DNA from: Roseobacter sp. CCS2
GTDB lineage: Bacteria > Pseudomonadota > Alphaproteobacteria > Rhodobacterales > Rhodobacteraceae
Length of the DNA: 64,000 nt
Assembly: GCF_000169435.1 (NCBI RefSeq)
Contig: NZ_AAYB01000001.1
Location: 310,001 to 374,000 of the forward strand
Direction: 5' to 3'
Notes under the pieces: model-generated
What the model was told of the DNA's origin: nothing
Databases searched by the model: none
Seen by the model: only the letters and a program-made list of their open reading frames with translations
Shown here: one piece after another, positions 46,945 through 54,453 of the stretch
Layout: each line of letters opens with the position of its first letter
Position numbering within the stretch: the first letter of the stretch is position 1
Made by a program: the position numbers and the translations under genes

Positions 46945-48378
46945 GTGGAAATGCCAGCACCAGACGCCAATGTCATGTCACGAAAAGCACAGATCGTGGA
47001 GCGCTTGTCAGAGGTTTTACCGCGCGATGCCGTGATTTCGGACGAAAGTGAAACGCGTGCTTATGAATGTGACGCCCTGACAGCCTATAAATGTCCGCCG
47101 CTTTGCGCGGTCCTGCCTGCAAATACCAAAGAGGTCGCGGACGTCCTACGCATCTGTCACGAAATGGGCGTGCCTGTCGTGCCGCGCGGGTCCGGCACTT
47201 CGCTGGCTGGTGGTGCATTGCCGACAGCTGATTGCGTCATCCTTGGCGTGGCCAAGATGAATGATGTGATTGAGACGAACTATGACGACCGTTATATCCG
47301 TGTGCAAACGGGCCGCACAAATCTGTCGGTAACAGGCGCGGTTGAGACAAATGGCTTTTTCTACGCACCTGACCCGTCCAGCCAGCTGGCCTGTGCCATT
47401 GCCGGCAACATCGCGATGAACTCTGGCGGGGCGCATTGCCTGAAGTATGGCGTGACCACAAACAATCTGATGGGCGTGACCATGGTTCTGATGGATGGGA
47501 CCATTGTTGAAATCGGTGGCGCGCATCTGGATGCGGGCGGTCTGGATATTCTGGGCGTGATCTGCGGCTCGGAAGGGCAGCTAGGCGTCGTCACCGAAGC
47601 CACACTGCGCATCCTGCACAAGCCAGAGGGCGCGCGCCCTGTTTTGATGGGCTACGATAGCTCGGAAGTGGCCGGTCAGGTGGTGACCGACATCATCAAG
47701 GCGGGCATCCTGCCGGTCGCAATCGAATTCATGGACCGTCCTTGCATTGAGGCGACCGAAGCCTTTGCCAAGGCAGGTTATCCGATGTGCGAAGCGCTTT
47801 TGATCGTTGAGGTCGAAGGGTCTGATGCTGAAATTGACGCGCAATTGAAACTGATTATGGATATCGCTGCCAAGCATAACCCAGTAGAGCTGCGCGAAGC
47901 GAAAGACGCTGATGAGGCAGGCCGCATCTGGCTGGGCCGTAAATCCGCTTTCGGTGCGATGGGCCAGATCAACGATTACATGTGCCTCGACGGCACGATC
48001 CCTGTGTCATCCCTGCCCTTCGTGCTTAAACGGATTGGCGAGATGTCGAAAGAATTCGGCCTTGATGTGGGCAATGTGTTTCATGCAGGCGACGGAAACA
48101 TGCACCCGCTAATCCTGTTTGATGCCAACAAACCCGGCGATCTGGAGTTGTGCGAAGACTTCGGCGCGGAAATCCTGAAGCTTTGCGTCGAGGTCGGTGG
48201 TTGCCTTACAGGCGAACATGGTGTGGGCATCGAAAAGCGCGATCTGATGAACGTGCAGTATGATCCGGCGGATTTGGAAGCACAGATGGCGATCAAAGAT
48301 ATCTTTGATCCAGCATGGTTGTTGAATGCCGCAAAAGTGTTCCCACTGAACACGTCCGAAGCGCGGCGCGCGGCGTAA
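46945..48378 (+). CDS. glcD: Glycolate oxidase FAD-linked subunit GlcD
   Basis: 477 residues from GTG 46945 after GGGGGAG; ATG codons at 46951 and 46975 are alternatives. The FAD-binding PCMH domain is seen (VPRGSGTSLAGGALP, SQLACAIAGNIAMNSGG), and the C-terminal catalytic domain (GNVFHAGDGNMHPLILFD, GCLTGEHGVGIEKR) carries the conserved histidines. With GlcE and GlcF it oxidises glycolate to glyoxylate, feeding electrons to the respiratory chain. First gene of the operon; a 58-base gap with a repeat-like element separates it from glcE. Confidence 0.95.
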   Translation: MEMPAPDANVMSRKAQIVERLSEVLPRDAVISDESETRAYECDALTAYKCPPLCAVLPANTKEVADVLRICHEMGVPVVPRGSGTSLAGGALPTADCVILGVAKMNDVIETNYDDRYIRVQTGRTNLSVTGAVETNGFFYAPDPSSQLACAIAGNIAMNSGGAHCLKYGVTTNNLMGVTMVLMDGTIVEIGGAHLDAGGLDILGVICGSEGQLGVVTEATLRILHKPEGARPVLMGYDSSEVAGQVVTDIIKAGILPVAIEFMDRPCIEATEAFAKAGYPMCEALLIVEVEGSDAEIDAQLKLIMDIAAKHNPVELREAKDADEAGRIWLGRKSAFGAMGQINDYMCLDGTIPVSSLPFVLKRIGEMSKEFGLDVGNVFHAGDGNMHPLILFDANKPGDLELCEDFGAEILKLCVEVGGCLTGEHGVGIEKRDLMNVQYDPADLEAQMAIKDIFDPAWLLNAAKVFPLNTSEARRAA

Positions 48379-48433
48379 GGGGCGCTGCCCACGCTTCGCG
48401 CCCCCGAGGTATTTTCAAACATGAGAAGAAGAT
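48379..48433 (+). repeat. Hairpin repeat-like element between glcD and glcE
   Basis: GGGGCGC (48379-48385) pairs with GCGCCCC (48398-48404), followed by CGAGGTATTTTCAAACATGAGAAGAA-type sequence (the first 20 bases of that are given by position 48406-48425). The hairpin starts directly at the glcD stop. From memory, very similar GC-hairpin plus GAGTATTT/AAGAAG strings recur between genes in Rhodobacteraceae. A second copy is not present in the window, so the repeat status rests on recall. Confidence 0.45.
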
Positions 48434-48436
48434 AAC

Positions 48437-49558
48437 ATGACGCCGAAAAACGAAAAGGAATTGGCCCAGATGATCACTGGGGCCAATGGTACTTTACGGA
48501 TCAAAGGTGGTGGTACGCGGCCTATCGGGCAGTGTGACGGTGATGAGCTGAACACATCTGCGATGAGCGGGATCAGCCTTTATGAACCCGGCGCGCTGAC
48601 GATTGTGGCTGGCGCAGGCACACCGATTGCCGAGGTCGAAAAGGTACTGGCCGCAGAAAACCAGCGCCTTGCATTTGAACCGATGGATCACCGCGCGCTG
48701 TTGGGCACCAAAGGCGCGCCGACACTGGGTGGCATGGCTGCCGCCAATGTATCCGGCCCCCGCCGCATATCAGTCGGTGCCTGCCGCGATTTTATGCTGG
48801 GTGTGCGGTTTGTCGATGGGCAAGGCAATATCGTCAAAAACGGTGGCCGCGTGATGAAAAATGTCACCGGGTATGACCTTGTGAAGTTGCTGACGGGGTC
48901 ATATGGCACCTTGGGCGTGCTAACAGAAGTGTCGCTAAAAGTGCTGCCAAACGTCGAAACTATTGGCACCGTGATGTTGTATGGCCTAACTGATACGAAA
49001 GCGATTGAGGCTATGTCAGCCGTACTCGGTTCACCTTTTGAAGCGACCGGTGTCGCGCATTTTCCGAAAAGCAAATTTGGCGATCCGCTGACCATGATCC
49101 GCGTTGAAGGGTTTGAAACCTCTGTCACCTACCGCGCTGAAAAGCTGCGCGATCTGCTCAAACCATTCGGTGACGCAGAAATTCAGATTGGTGCGACAGA
49201 GGGGCCCGGTTCGCCCGAAGGGTGGTCTTGGGTACGGGATGTGACAGCATTTGCCGAACATCCCGGTGATGTCTGGCGTATTTCGGCCAAACCATCAGAG
49301 GCAGCAAACCTTGTGGCCAAGATGGAGGCGAATGCCGTACAATATGATTGGGGTGGCGGCTTGATCTGGGCGTTGACAGACGAAGGCCGCGACTTGCGCG
49401 CGGCGTTAGGTGACTTTGACGGTCACGCGACCCTCATCCGCGGCAAAGCCGATGTCCCCACCTTTCAACCTGAAGTGCCCGCCTTGGCCGCCATCACGGC
49501 TGGCCTGCGCGCGAAATTTGACCCACGTGGCATTCTTAATTCCGGGATCATGAGCTGA
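48437..49558 (+). CDS. glcE: Glycolate oxidase FAD-binding subunit GlcE
   Basis: 373 residues. Shorter than GlcD but with the same FAD-binding domain: RIKGGGTRPIGQ, EPMDHRALLG, TLGGMAAANVSGPRR, and GGRVMKNVTGYDLVKLLTGS, the last a GlcE hallmark. It forms the heterotrimer with GlcD and GlcF. The stop overlaps the glcF ATG by one base (TGATG at 49556). Confidence 0.95.
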   Translation: MTPKNEKELAQMITGANGTLRIKGGGTRPIGQCDGDELNTSAMSGISLYEPGALTIVAGAGTPIAEVEKVLAAENQRLAFEPMDHRALLGTKGAPTLGGMAAANVSGPRRISVGACRDFMLGVRFVDGQGNIVKNGGRVMKNVTGYDLVKLLTGSYGTLGVLTEVSLKVLPNVETIGTVMLYGLTDTKAIEAMSAVLGSPFEATGVAHFPKSKFGDPLTMIRVEGFETSVTYRAEKLRDLLKPFGDAEIQIGATEGPGSPEGWSWVRDVTAFAEHPGDVWRISAKPSEAANLVAKMEANAVQYDWGGGLIWALTDEGRDLRAALGDFDGHATLIRGKADVPTFQPEVPALAAITAGLRAKFDPRGILNSGIMS

Positions 49559-50877
49559 TGCAAACGACCTTTACGCCCGAGCAGTTGAAAGATCCCGCTA
49601 TCCAGCGCTCAAACGAGATTTTGCGCTCTTGCGTGCATTGCGGTTTTTGCACGGCAACCTGCCCGACCTATCAGGTGCTTGGCGATGAACTCGACAGCCC
49701 GCGCGGGCGAATCTACCTGATTAAGGACATGCTTGAGAATGAGCGTAAGCCGGACGCAAAGACGGTCAAACACATCGACCGCTGCCTGTCCTGCCTTGCC
49801 TGTATGACAACCTGTCCGTCAGGTGTGCACTATATGCATCTGGTTGATCATGCGCGCGCCTACATCGAAAAGAACTATGACCGGCCGTGGTCCGACCGCG
49901 CCCTGCGCTGGATTCTTGCGCGTATTCTACCCTATCCGATGCGGTTCCGTGTGGCCTTGCTGGGCGCTAAGATCGGGCGGCCTTTTGCGCGGCTGATGCC
50001 GGACGCCCGCCTGCGCGCGATGCTGGAAATGGCCCCGAAAACCATTCCACCAGTCAGCCGCAATGATGACCCGCAGACCTTTCCTGCACAGGACAAAAAG
50101 ATGCGTGTGGCCCTTATGACGGGTTGCGCGCAAAAGGCACTGAATACGGATATCAACGACGCTACCATCCGTTTGTTGACCCGCTTGGGTGCTGAAGTTG
50201 TGGTGGCAGAGGGTGCAGGCTGCTGTGGCGCACTGACCCATCATATGGGCAAAGAAGATGAAAGCCATGCGACGGCGGCCAAAAATATCCGTGCCTGGGC
50301 CAAGGAAATGGACGGTGACGGGCTTGATGCCGTCGTCATTAATACGTCCGGCTGCGGGACGACCGTTAAAGACTACGGGCATATGTTCCGCAACGATGCG
50401 CTGGCTGATGACGCCGCGCGGGTGTCTGGTATCGCGATGGATGTGTCTGAAATTCTGATGAAGCTGGACATGCCAGAAGGCGAAGATAAAGGCACCAAAG
50501 TCGCCTATCATGCCGCCTGTTCATTGCAACACGGCCAGCAGATCAAGACGTTCCCCAAGGACCTGCTGAAGAAAGCTGGCTTCACAGTTTTGGAGCCTGC
50601 AGATAGCCACCTGTGCTGCGGTTCTGCGGGCACTTATAACCTGATGCAGCCTGAAATTTCAAAGCAGCTCAAGAACCGCAAGGTCCAAACGCTTGAGGCA
50701 CTGACGCCCGATATCATTTCGGCTGGCAATATCGGTTGCATGATGCAGATCGGCGGCGGCACCGAGGTGCCCATCGTGCATACGGTCGAGCTTTTGGACT
50801 GGGCGACAGGTGGTCCGCAGCCCCCTGCACTGACGGCGCCGGGCAAACGTGAGCCGCAGATACCAATTTTGCGATAG
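49558..50877 (+). CDS. glcF: Glycolate oxidase iron-sulfur subunit GlcF
   Basis: 439 residues. Two 4Fe-4S motifs, CVHCGFCTATCP (about 26-37) and CLSCLACMTTCP (about 78-89), are followed by two CCG domains (GCCGALTHH and LCCGSAGTYN). It passes electrons from the flavin subunits to the quinone pool at the membrane. Last gene of glcDEF; the following protease gene starts 39 bases on and could be read through. Confidence 0.96.
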   Translation: MQTTFTPEQLKDPAIQRSNEILRSCVHCGFCTATCPTYQVLGDELDSPRGRIYLIKDMLENERKPDAKTVKHIDRCLSCLACMTTCPSGVHYMHLVDHARAYIEKNYDRPWSDRALRWILARILPYPMRFRVALLGAKIGRPFARLMPDARLRAMLEMAPKTIPPVSRNDDPQTFPAQDKKMRVALMTGCAQKALNTDINDATIRLLTRLGAEVVVAEGAGCCGALTHHMGKEDESHATAAKNIRAWAKEMDGDGLDAVVINTSGCGTTVKDYGHMFRNDALADDAARVSGIAMDVSEILMKLDMPEGEDKGTKVAYHAACSLQHGQQIKTFPKDLLKKAGFTVLEPADSHLCCGSAGTYNLMQPEISKQLKNRKVQTLEALTPDIISAGNIGCMMQIGGGTEVPIVHTVELLDWATGGPQPPALTAPGKREPQIPILR

Positions 50878-50916
50878 TGTCATAATGCTGCCCCAACTCT
50901 TGGCCACAGTGCAGGT

Positions 50917-51741
50917 ATGAAGCAGTTCTTGACGATACGACAGATCCTTATGGCGGCGGTTTTGGCCGCAACCAGTGTTATGCCAGCGCAAGCGCAGAAC
51001 GCAGGTTTGGTCACATTGGAAACACGGCAAGACAGCCAAGGCTGGGAGGCCGTGGGCCGCCTTGATATTCGCGGTAAGGGCTTTTGCACGGCGGCACTTA
51101 TCAGGGACAGATTGATCCTCACAGCGGCGCATTGCCTTTATGATGTCGACGGATCCCTGATTGACCCGCGGCGGTTTTCATTCCTTGCAGGGCTGCGCGA
51201 TGGGCAGGCACAAACCACACGGTCGGTCATGCGCGCAATTGCACATCCTGATTACATCCACTCTGGTAACGCGACAAACGCAAGCGAGGTCGCAATCGAT
51301 ATCGCTGTGCTGGAACTTGACCGGCCTATCCGAAGCACGCGGATGCGGCCCTACCGCATTGCCCAGCGCCCCATTACAGGTGATGAGGTCGGTGTTGTAT
51401 CCTATGGCCGCGGGCGCGAAGATGCCGCCAGCCTGCAACAGGTCTGCAACGTTCTGGGACGGCAAACAGGTGTCATCGTCATGACCTGCGACGTTGAATA
51501 CGGCTCTAGCGGATCACCGGTTTTTATGGTCCGCGAAGGTGAAACCCGGATTGCATCAGTCGTTTCAGCCATGGCCCATGTGAACGGGCAGAAGGTGTCA
51601 CTCGGCACATCGCTGGAGGGGCCTTTGAACGCGCTTCTTAGCCACTTTGCCACTTTGGGCCCTGCACGGCCCGGTGGCACGCAACGGCTGATTGATGTGA
51701 ACGAACGCAACGATACTGGGGCGAAATTCGTCCGCCCTTGA
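50917..51741 (+). CDS. Exported trypsin-like serine protease
   Basis: 274 residues. The signal peptide (MAAVLAATSVMPAQAQ) is followed by an S1 domain with the catalytic triad H72 (LTAAHC), D128 (AIDIAVLELD) and S200 (GSSGSPVF). Cysteines around the histidine could form the usual disulfide. S1 proteases of this small type in Roseobacters are periplasmic or secreted. Substrate unknown. Confidence 0.9.
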   Translation: MKQFLTIRQILMAAVLAATSVMPAQAQNAGLVTLETRQDSQGWEAVGRLDIRGKGFCTAALIRDRLILTAAHCLYDVDGSLIDPRRFSFLAGLRDGQAQTTRSVMRAIAHPDYIHSGNATNASEVAIDIAVLELDRPIRSTRMRPYRIAQRPITGDEVGVVSYGRGREDAASLQQVCNVLGRQTGVIVMTCDVEYGSSGSPVFMVREGETRIASVVSAMAHVNGQKVSLGTSLEGPLNALLSHFATLGPARPGGTQRLIDVNERNDTGAKFVRP

Positions 51742-51745
51742 CCCC

Positions 51746-51774
51746 CTTGAAAGCGGGGAATGATATTCCCAAAT
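51746..51774 (+). promoter_or_regulatory. Heat-shock (RpoH-type) promoter of hsp20
   Basis: CTTGAAA (51746-51752), a 15-base spacer and CCCAAAT (51768-51774) resemble the alphaproteobacterial sigma-32 promoter. The spacer contains the inverted repeat GGGAAT-GAT-ATTCCC (51756... to 51770), which could add a second control. The transcript would have a leader of about 90 bases before the hsp20 ATG. Confidence 0.5.
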
Positions 51775-51873
51775 AATGGTGACGGGGACGCCAATGATGG
51801 GTCCTCGGCAAACCGGCTTGTCCCCTATGGGAAAGCTAGAACATTGTTATCGCTTAAGAAAAGGATGACCCAA

Positions 51874-52341
51874 ATGCGTGCATTTGATCTGACACCCCTC
51901 TACCGTGCCACCGTTGGTTTTGACCAAGTTGCCGATCTTATGGATCGTGCCCTTGCCAATGATGTCGGCCAAAACAGCTATCCCCCTTACAATATCGAAA
52001 AAACCGATGATGACGCATGGCGCATTTCCATCGCCGTCGCTGGTTTTTCCGATGACGACCTCGCGATTGAGGTCAAAGACCGCTCACTGCAAGTCACAGG
52101 CCGCAAAGCCGCTGATGAGACCGAGCGCAACTACCTGCACCGCGGCATCGCCACCCGCGCGTTCGAGCGTCGTTTCCACTTGGCCGACCACGTCCGCGTG
52201 ACAGGGGCTGCGCATGAAAACGGCATGCTGCATATTGATTTGATGCGTGAAGTGCCAGAGGCGCTGAAGCCCCGCCGGATTGAGATTTCCGCGGCTGGCA
52301 AGACCGATGCGAATTTGGTTGAGGCGAAGTCGGTTAATTAA
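51874..52341 (+). CDS. Small heat-shock protein, Hsp20/IbpA family
   Basis: 155 residues from ATG 51874 (MRAFDLTPLYRATVGFDQV), eight bases after AAGGA; an ATG at 51865 sits on that Shine-Dalgarno site. Features are the NIEK start of the alpha-crystallin domain, RISIAVAGFSDDDLAIEV, LQVTGRK, and the C-terminal IEI anchoring motif (RRIEIS). It holds denatured proteins for refolding by DnaK/ClpB. An RpoH-type promoter precedes it and a strong hairpin follows. Confidence 0.95.
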   Translation: MRAFDLTPLYRATVGFDQVADLMDRALANDVGQNSYPPYNIEKTDDDAWRISIAVAGFSDDDLAIEVKDRSLQVTGRKAADETERNYLHRGIATRAFERRFHLADHVRVTGAAHENGMLHIDLMREVPEALKPRRIEISAAGKTDANLVEAKSVN

Positions 52342-52363
52342 AGGTAAAGAGCAAAGCTACTGA

Positions 52364-52397
52364 GGCGCGCGACCTGAAAAGGTTGCGCGCCATTTCG
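52364..52397 (+). terminator. Terminator of hsp20
   Basis: GGCGCGCGACCT (52364-52375) pairs with AGGTTGCGCGCC (52380-52391) over a GAAA tetraloop with one G-T pair, followed by ATTTCGTTT. A strong intrinsic terminator. Confidence 0.85.
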
Positions 52398-52487
52398 TTT
52401 GCTTAAATTTGATAAGTTGTGAATGACGGCTTTGAGCCCAATTCGACAAATGCTGCGCTGACCACGAATGTCGGCTATAGTTTGTGA

Positions 52488-53201
52488 ATGAGCCAAGTAT
52501 CAGCCACAGAATTTCCTATCGCAAAACCACTTGGGCAAAACTCAAGCGAGATGGCGACAGCGCGCATCAAGATCATCGTCGCAGGCCAAGGTTTTTTCGA
52601 TATCGCAGGTCAAATAAGAACCGCTTTCGTTGTCGGAAGCCGCGCTACGCCTATAGACGTATCTTATTCTGAAAACGCGAGCTGTACCGAGTTCACACTT
52701 CCAGCATGGGTCGGAACTGCAGTGCTTGGCGTTTCTGGGCGCGAGCTGAGCCATGAGGTTCATGACTTGTCCGACCTTCCAGTCACCCCGTTCCTTACCG
52801 CAATTCAGCGAGATGCACCTGATGCGCCCGATATCGCAAGGCTGGCTTACATGAACTGGAGTGCTTGGCGTGGCACCGCAGATGCCCAAATCGCTCAGCG
52901 CGTGTGGCACACCCTACAAGCTGCGCCGGCACGGAAGTTGAGTGATATCGCAGATCACCTTGGTTTGAGTGATAGACGCGTCAGGGCAGCGGTGAGGGAA
53001 GAAACCGGCCTTACAGCTGCCCAATGGCGAAAGCTGATCAGACTTGAGAAATCCAGCCATGCGATCACGACCAGCATAGAACCCATGTCAGCCGTCGCCT
53101 TCAATTCGGGCTATGCTGACCAGAGTCATATGAACCGCGACTTCAGAGAGTTGGCTGGCACCAGTCCAGCGATGTTGAGGCGATCCGCCTTGAGCGGGTA
53201 A
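52488..53201 (+). CDS. AraC-family transcriptional regulator
   Basis: 237 residues. The N-terminal 140 residues are of unknown ligand-binding type, and the C-terminal domain has the two AraC helix-turn-helix motifs (KLSDIADHLGLSDRRVRAAV; AVAFNSGYADQSHMNRDFRE) ending in AGTSPAMLR. The VOC gene 78 bases downstream on the same strand is a possible target or partner. Confidence 0.88.
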   Translation: MSQVSATEFPIAKPLGQNSSEMATARIKIIVAGQGFFDIAGQIRTAFVVGSRATPIDVSYSENASCTEFTLPAWVGTAVLGVSGRELSHEVHDLSDLPVTPFLTAIQRDAPDAPDIARLAYMNWSAWRGTADAQIAQRVWHTLQAAPARKLSDIADHLGLSDRRVRAAVREETGLTAAQWRKLIRLEKSSHAITTSIEPMSAVAFNSGYADQSHMNRDFRELAGTSPAMLRRSALSG

Positions 53202-53279
53202 GCCGTTACTTCCGTTCTGTTCAAGATCGGTCGGCCTTGATGGGTTATTGTTCTTTGCAAAGCTATAAGGACCGAAATC

Positions 53280-53603
53280 ATGAAACCATCCTATCTTGAA
53301 ATTGGCGCACCCGATGCCGCCAATGCCCAAAGCTTCTTTGCAGACCTTTTCGAATGGTCGTTCACCCCAATGGAAAACGGCGGCTGGTTCGAGTCCGGAG
53401 ATATCAAGACCGGCCTGCATGGCAATGATGACCGACCAGCCATTGTTGTCTACTTTACCGTTCCTGACATTGAGGCCACCGTCGCAAAAGTGCGCAGTCT
53501 TGGGGGAACCGCTGACGATCCAACGGCAGAAGAGCCCGGGTTTGGAAGGTTTTCAACCTGCACTGATCCGCAAGGTATTCGTTTTGGTCTTCGCCAAGAG
53601 TGA
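53280..53603 (+). CDS. VOC (glyoxalase-like) family protein
   Basis: 107 residues: LEIGAPDAANAQSFFADLFE at the first module and FSTCTDPQGIRFGL at the second, with VYFTVPDIEATVAKV between. These are common VOC features, of unknown substrate. The ribosome-binding site is AAGGA. It is the last ordinary chromosomal gene before the mobile-element region. Confidence 0.85.
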   Translation: MKPSYLEIGAPDAANAQSFFADLFEWSFTPMENGGWFESGDIKTGLHGNDDRPAIVVYFTVPDIEATVAKVRSLGGTADDPTAEEPGFGRFSTCTDPQGIRFGLRQE

Positions 53604-53639
53604 AAAGCTATAGCTGACATTCGGATACCCAAAGCACGT

Positions 53640-53912
53640 GGATACCTCGATCATGGTTATCTGGAATTGGATAATAACACCGCCGAACGCGCAATGCGCC
53701 CGATTGCACTGGGCCGCAAGAACTACCTGTTCATGGGATCGCAGCGTGGCGGCAAATCCGCTGCTATTGCATACACCTTGATCGAGACCGCCAAGCTCAA
53801 CAATGTCGATCCGCAGGCATGGCTAACATGGGTGTTGGACCGCATCGCGGATCATAAGATCAACCGCATTGATCAGCTGATGCCATGGCGTTATGCTGCT
53901 AAGGCAGCTTAG
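53640..53912 (+). pseudogene. IS66-family transposase, C-terminal remnant
   Basis: The frame reads about 90 residues matching the end of IS66 Tnp[41 protein letters not shown], and [12 protein letters not shown]. The DDE catalytic residues except for the last region are missing, and no start codon or upstream half is present, so it is a decayed fragment. The terminal inverted repeat was not identified. It marks the left part of the accessory region. Confidence 0.85.
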
Positions 53913-53973
53913 CTGGTATTGCAGACACCGCGCCAGAGCGCATCCAAAGAATGTCACTTTGAAAGGTATTGGT

Positions 53974-54309
53974 ATGAACCTAATAAAGTCTTTTGGTTTA
54001 TCGGCGTTGTTCGGAATTGTGTTCTCCAATCTGGCCTTTGCAGAACAGCATGCTCCAATATCTGGTGTTTTTCTTACTGAGTTAGCTGATGAAGGTTCCG
54101 TGAGTGTATTGCGGATTGAACCAGGCACCCAATCACAACTTCGGGTTGGCGATATTCTGCAAACCTACGTACCGACCGGAGAAAGCATTGGCTCCATTTC
54201 CGAGCTGTCTGAGATTGTAAATCGTGAACAGGGTTATGGACTGAGCGTATTTCCTTTTAGCGTTGTTAGGAATGACATGATGTGGGTGGTTACCTTGACA
54301 TTGCCTTAG
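53974..54309 (+). CDS. Small exported protein with a PDZ-like segment
   Basis: 111 residues from ATG 53974, with AAAGG eight bases upstream. The signal peptide (LSALFGIVFSNLAFA) is clear. Residues about 45-70 (VSVLRIEPGTQSQLRVGDIL) follow the PDZ carboxylate-loop pattern, suggesting a reduced PDZ domain, but the protein is short. Not a family I recognise. The sequence is AT-richer than the core genes. It stands alone between the IS66 remnant and the helicase gene (convergent). The 144 bases after it hold nothing I can identify. Confidence 0.6.
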   Translation: MNLIKSFGLSALFGIVFSNLAFAEQHAPISGVFLTELADEGSVSVLRIEPGTQSQLRVGDILQTYVPTGESIGSISELSEIVNREQGYGLSVFPFSVVRNDMMWVVTLTLP

Positions 54310-54453
54310 GGGCCATTGAACCTACAAAGGTTGCGTTCGTCGCCTGACCGGATTCATCGGACGGATAACGTGCACCCTCTCCTAAGCGTTCTCATGAGAA
54401 AATCAGGACTTTGCGCCGCAATTACCTGTATGTTTGAGTCTGCATAGGCAAGT

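Noticed and set aside
51775-51873. ROSE-type RNA thermometer in the hsp20 leader
   Set aside because: No convincing TTGCT pairing to the AAGGA was found; the leader could still be structured.
52342-54453. attL copy of the tRNA-Cys 3' end
   Set aside because: I compared this stretch with the tRNA 3' sequence by eye and saw no match; a degraded or more distant copy is possible.
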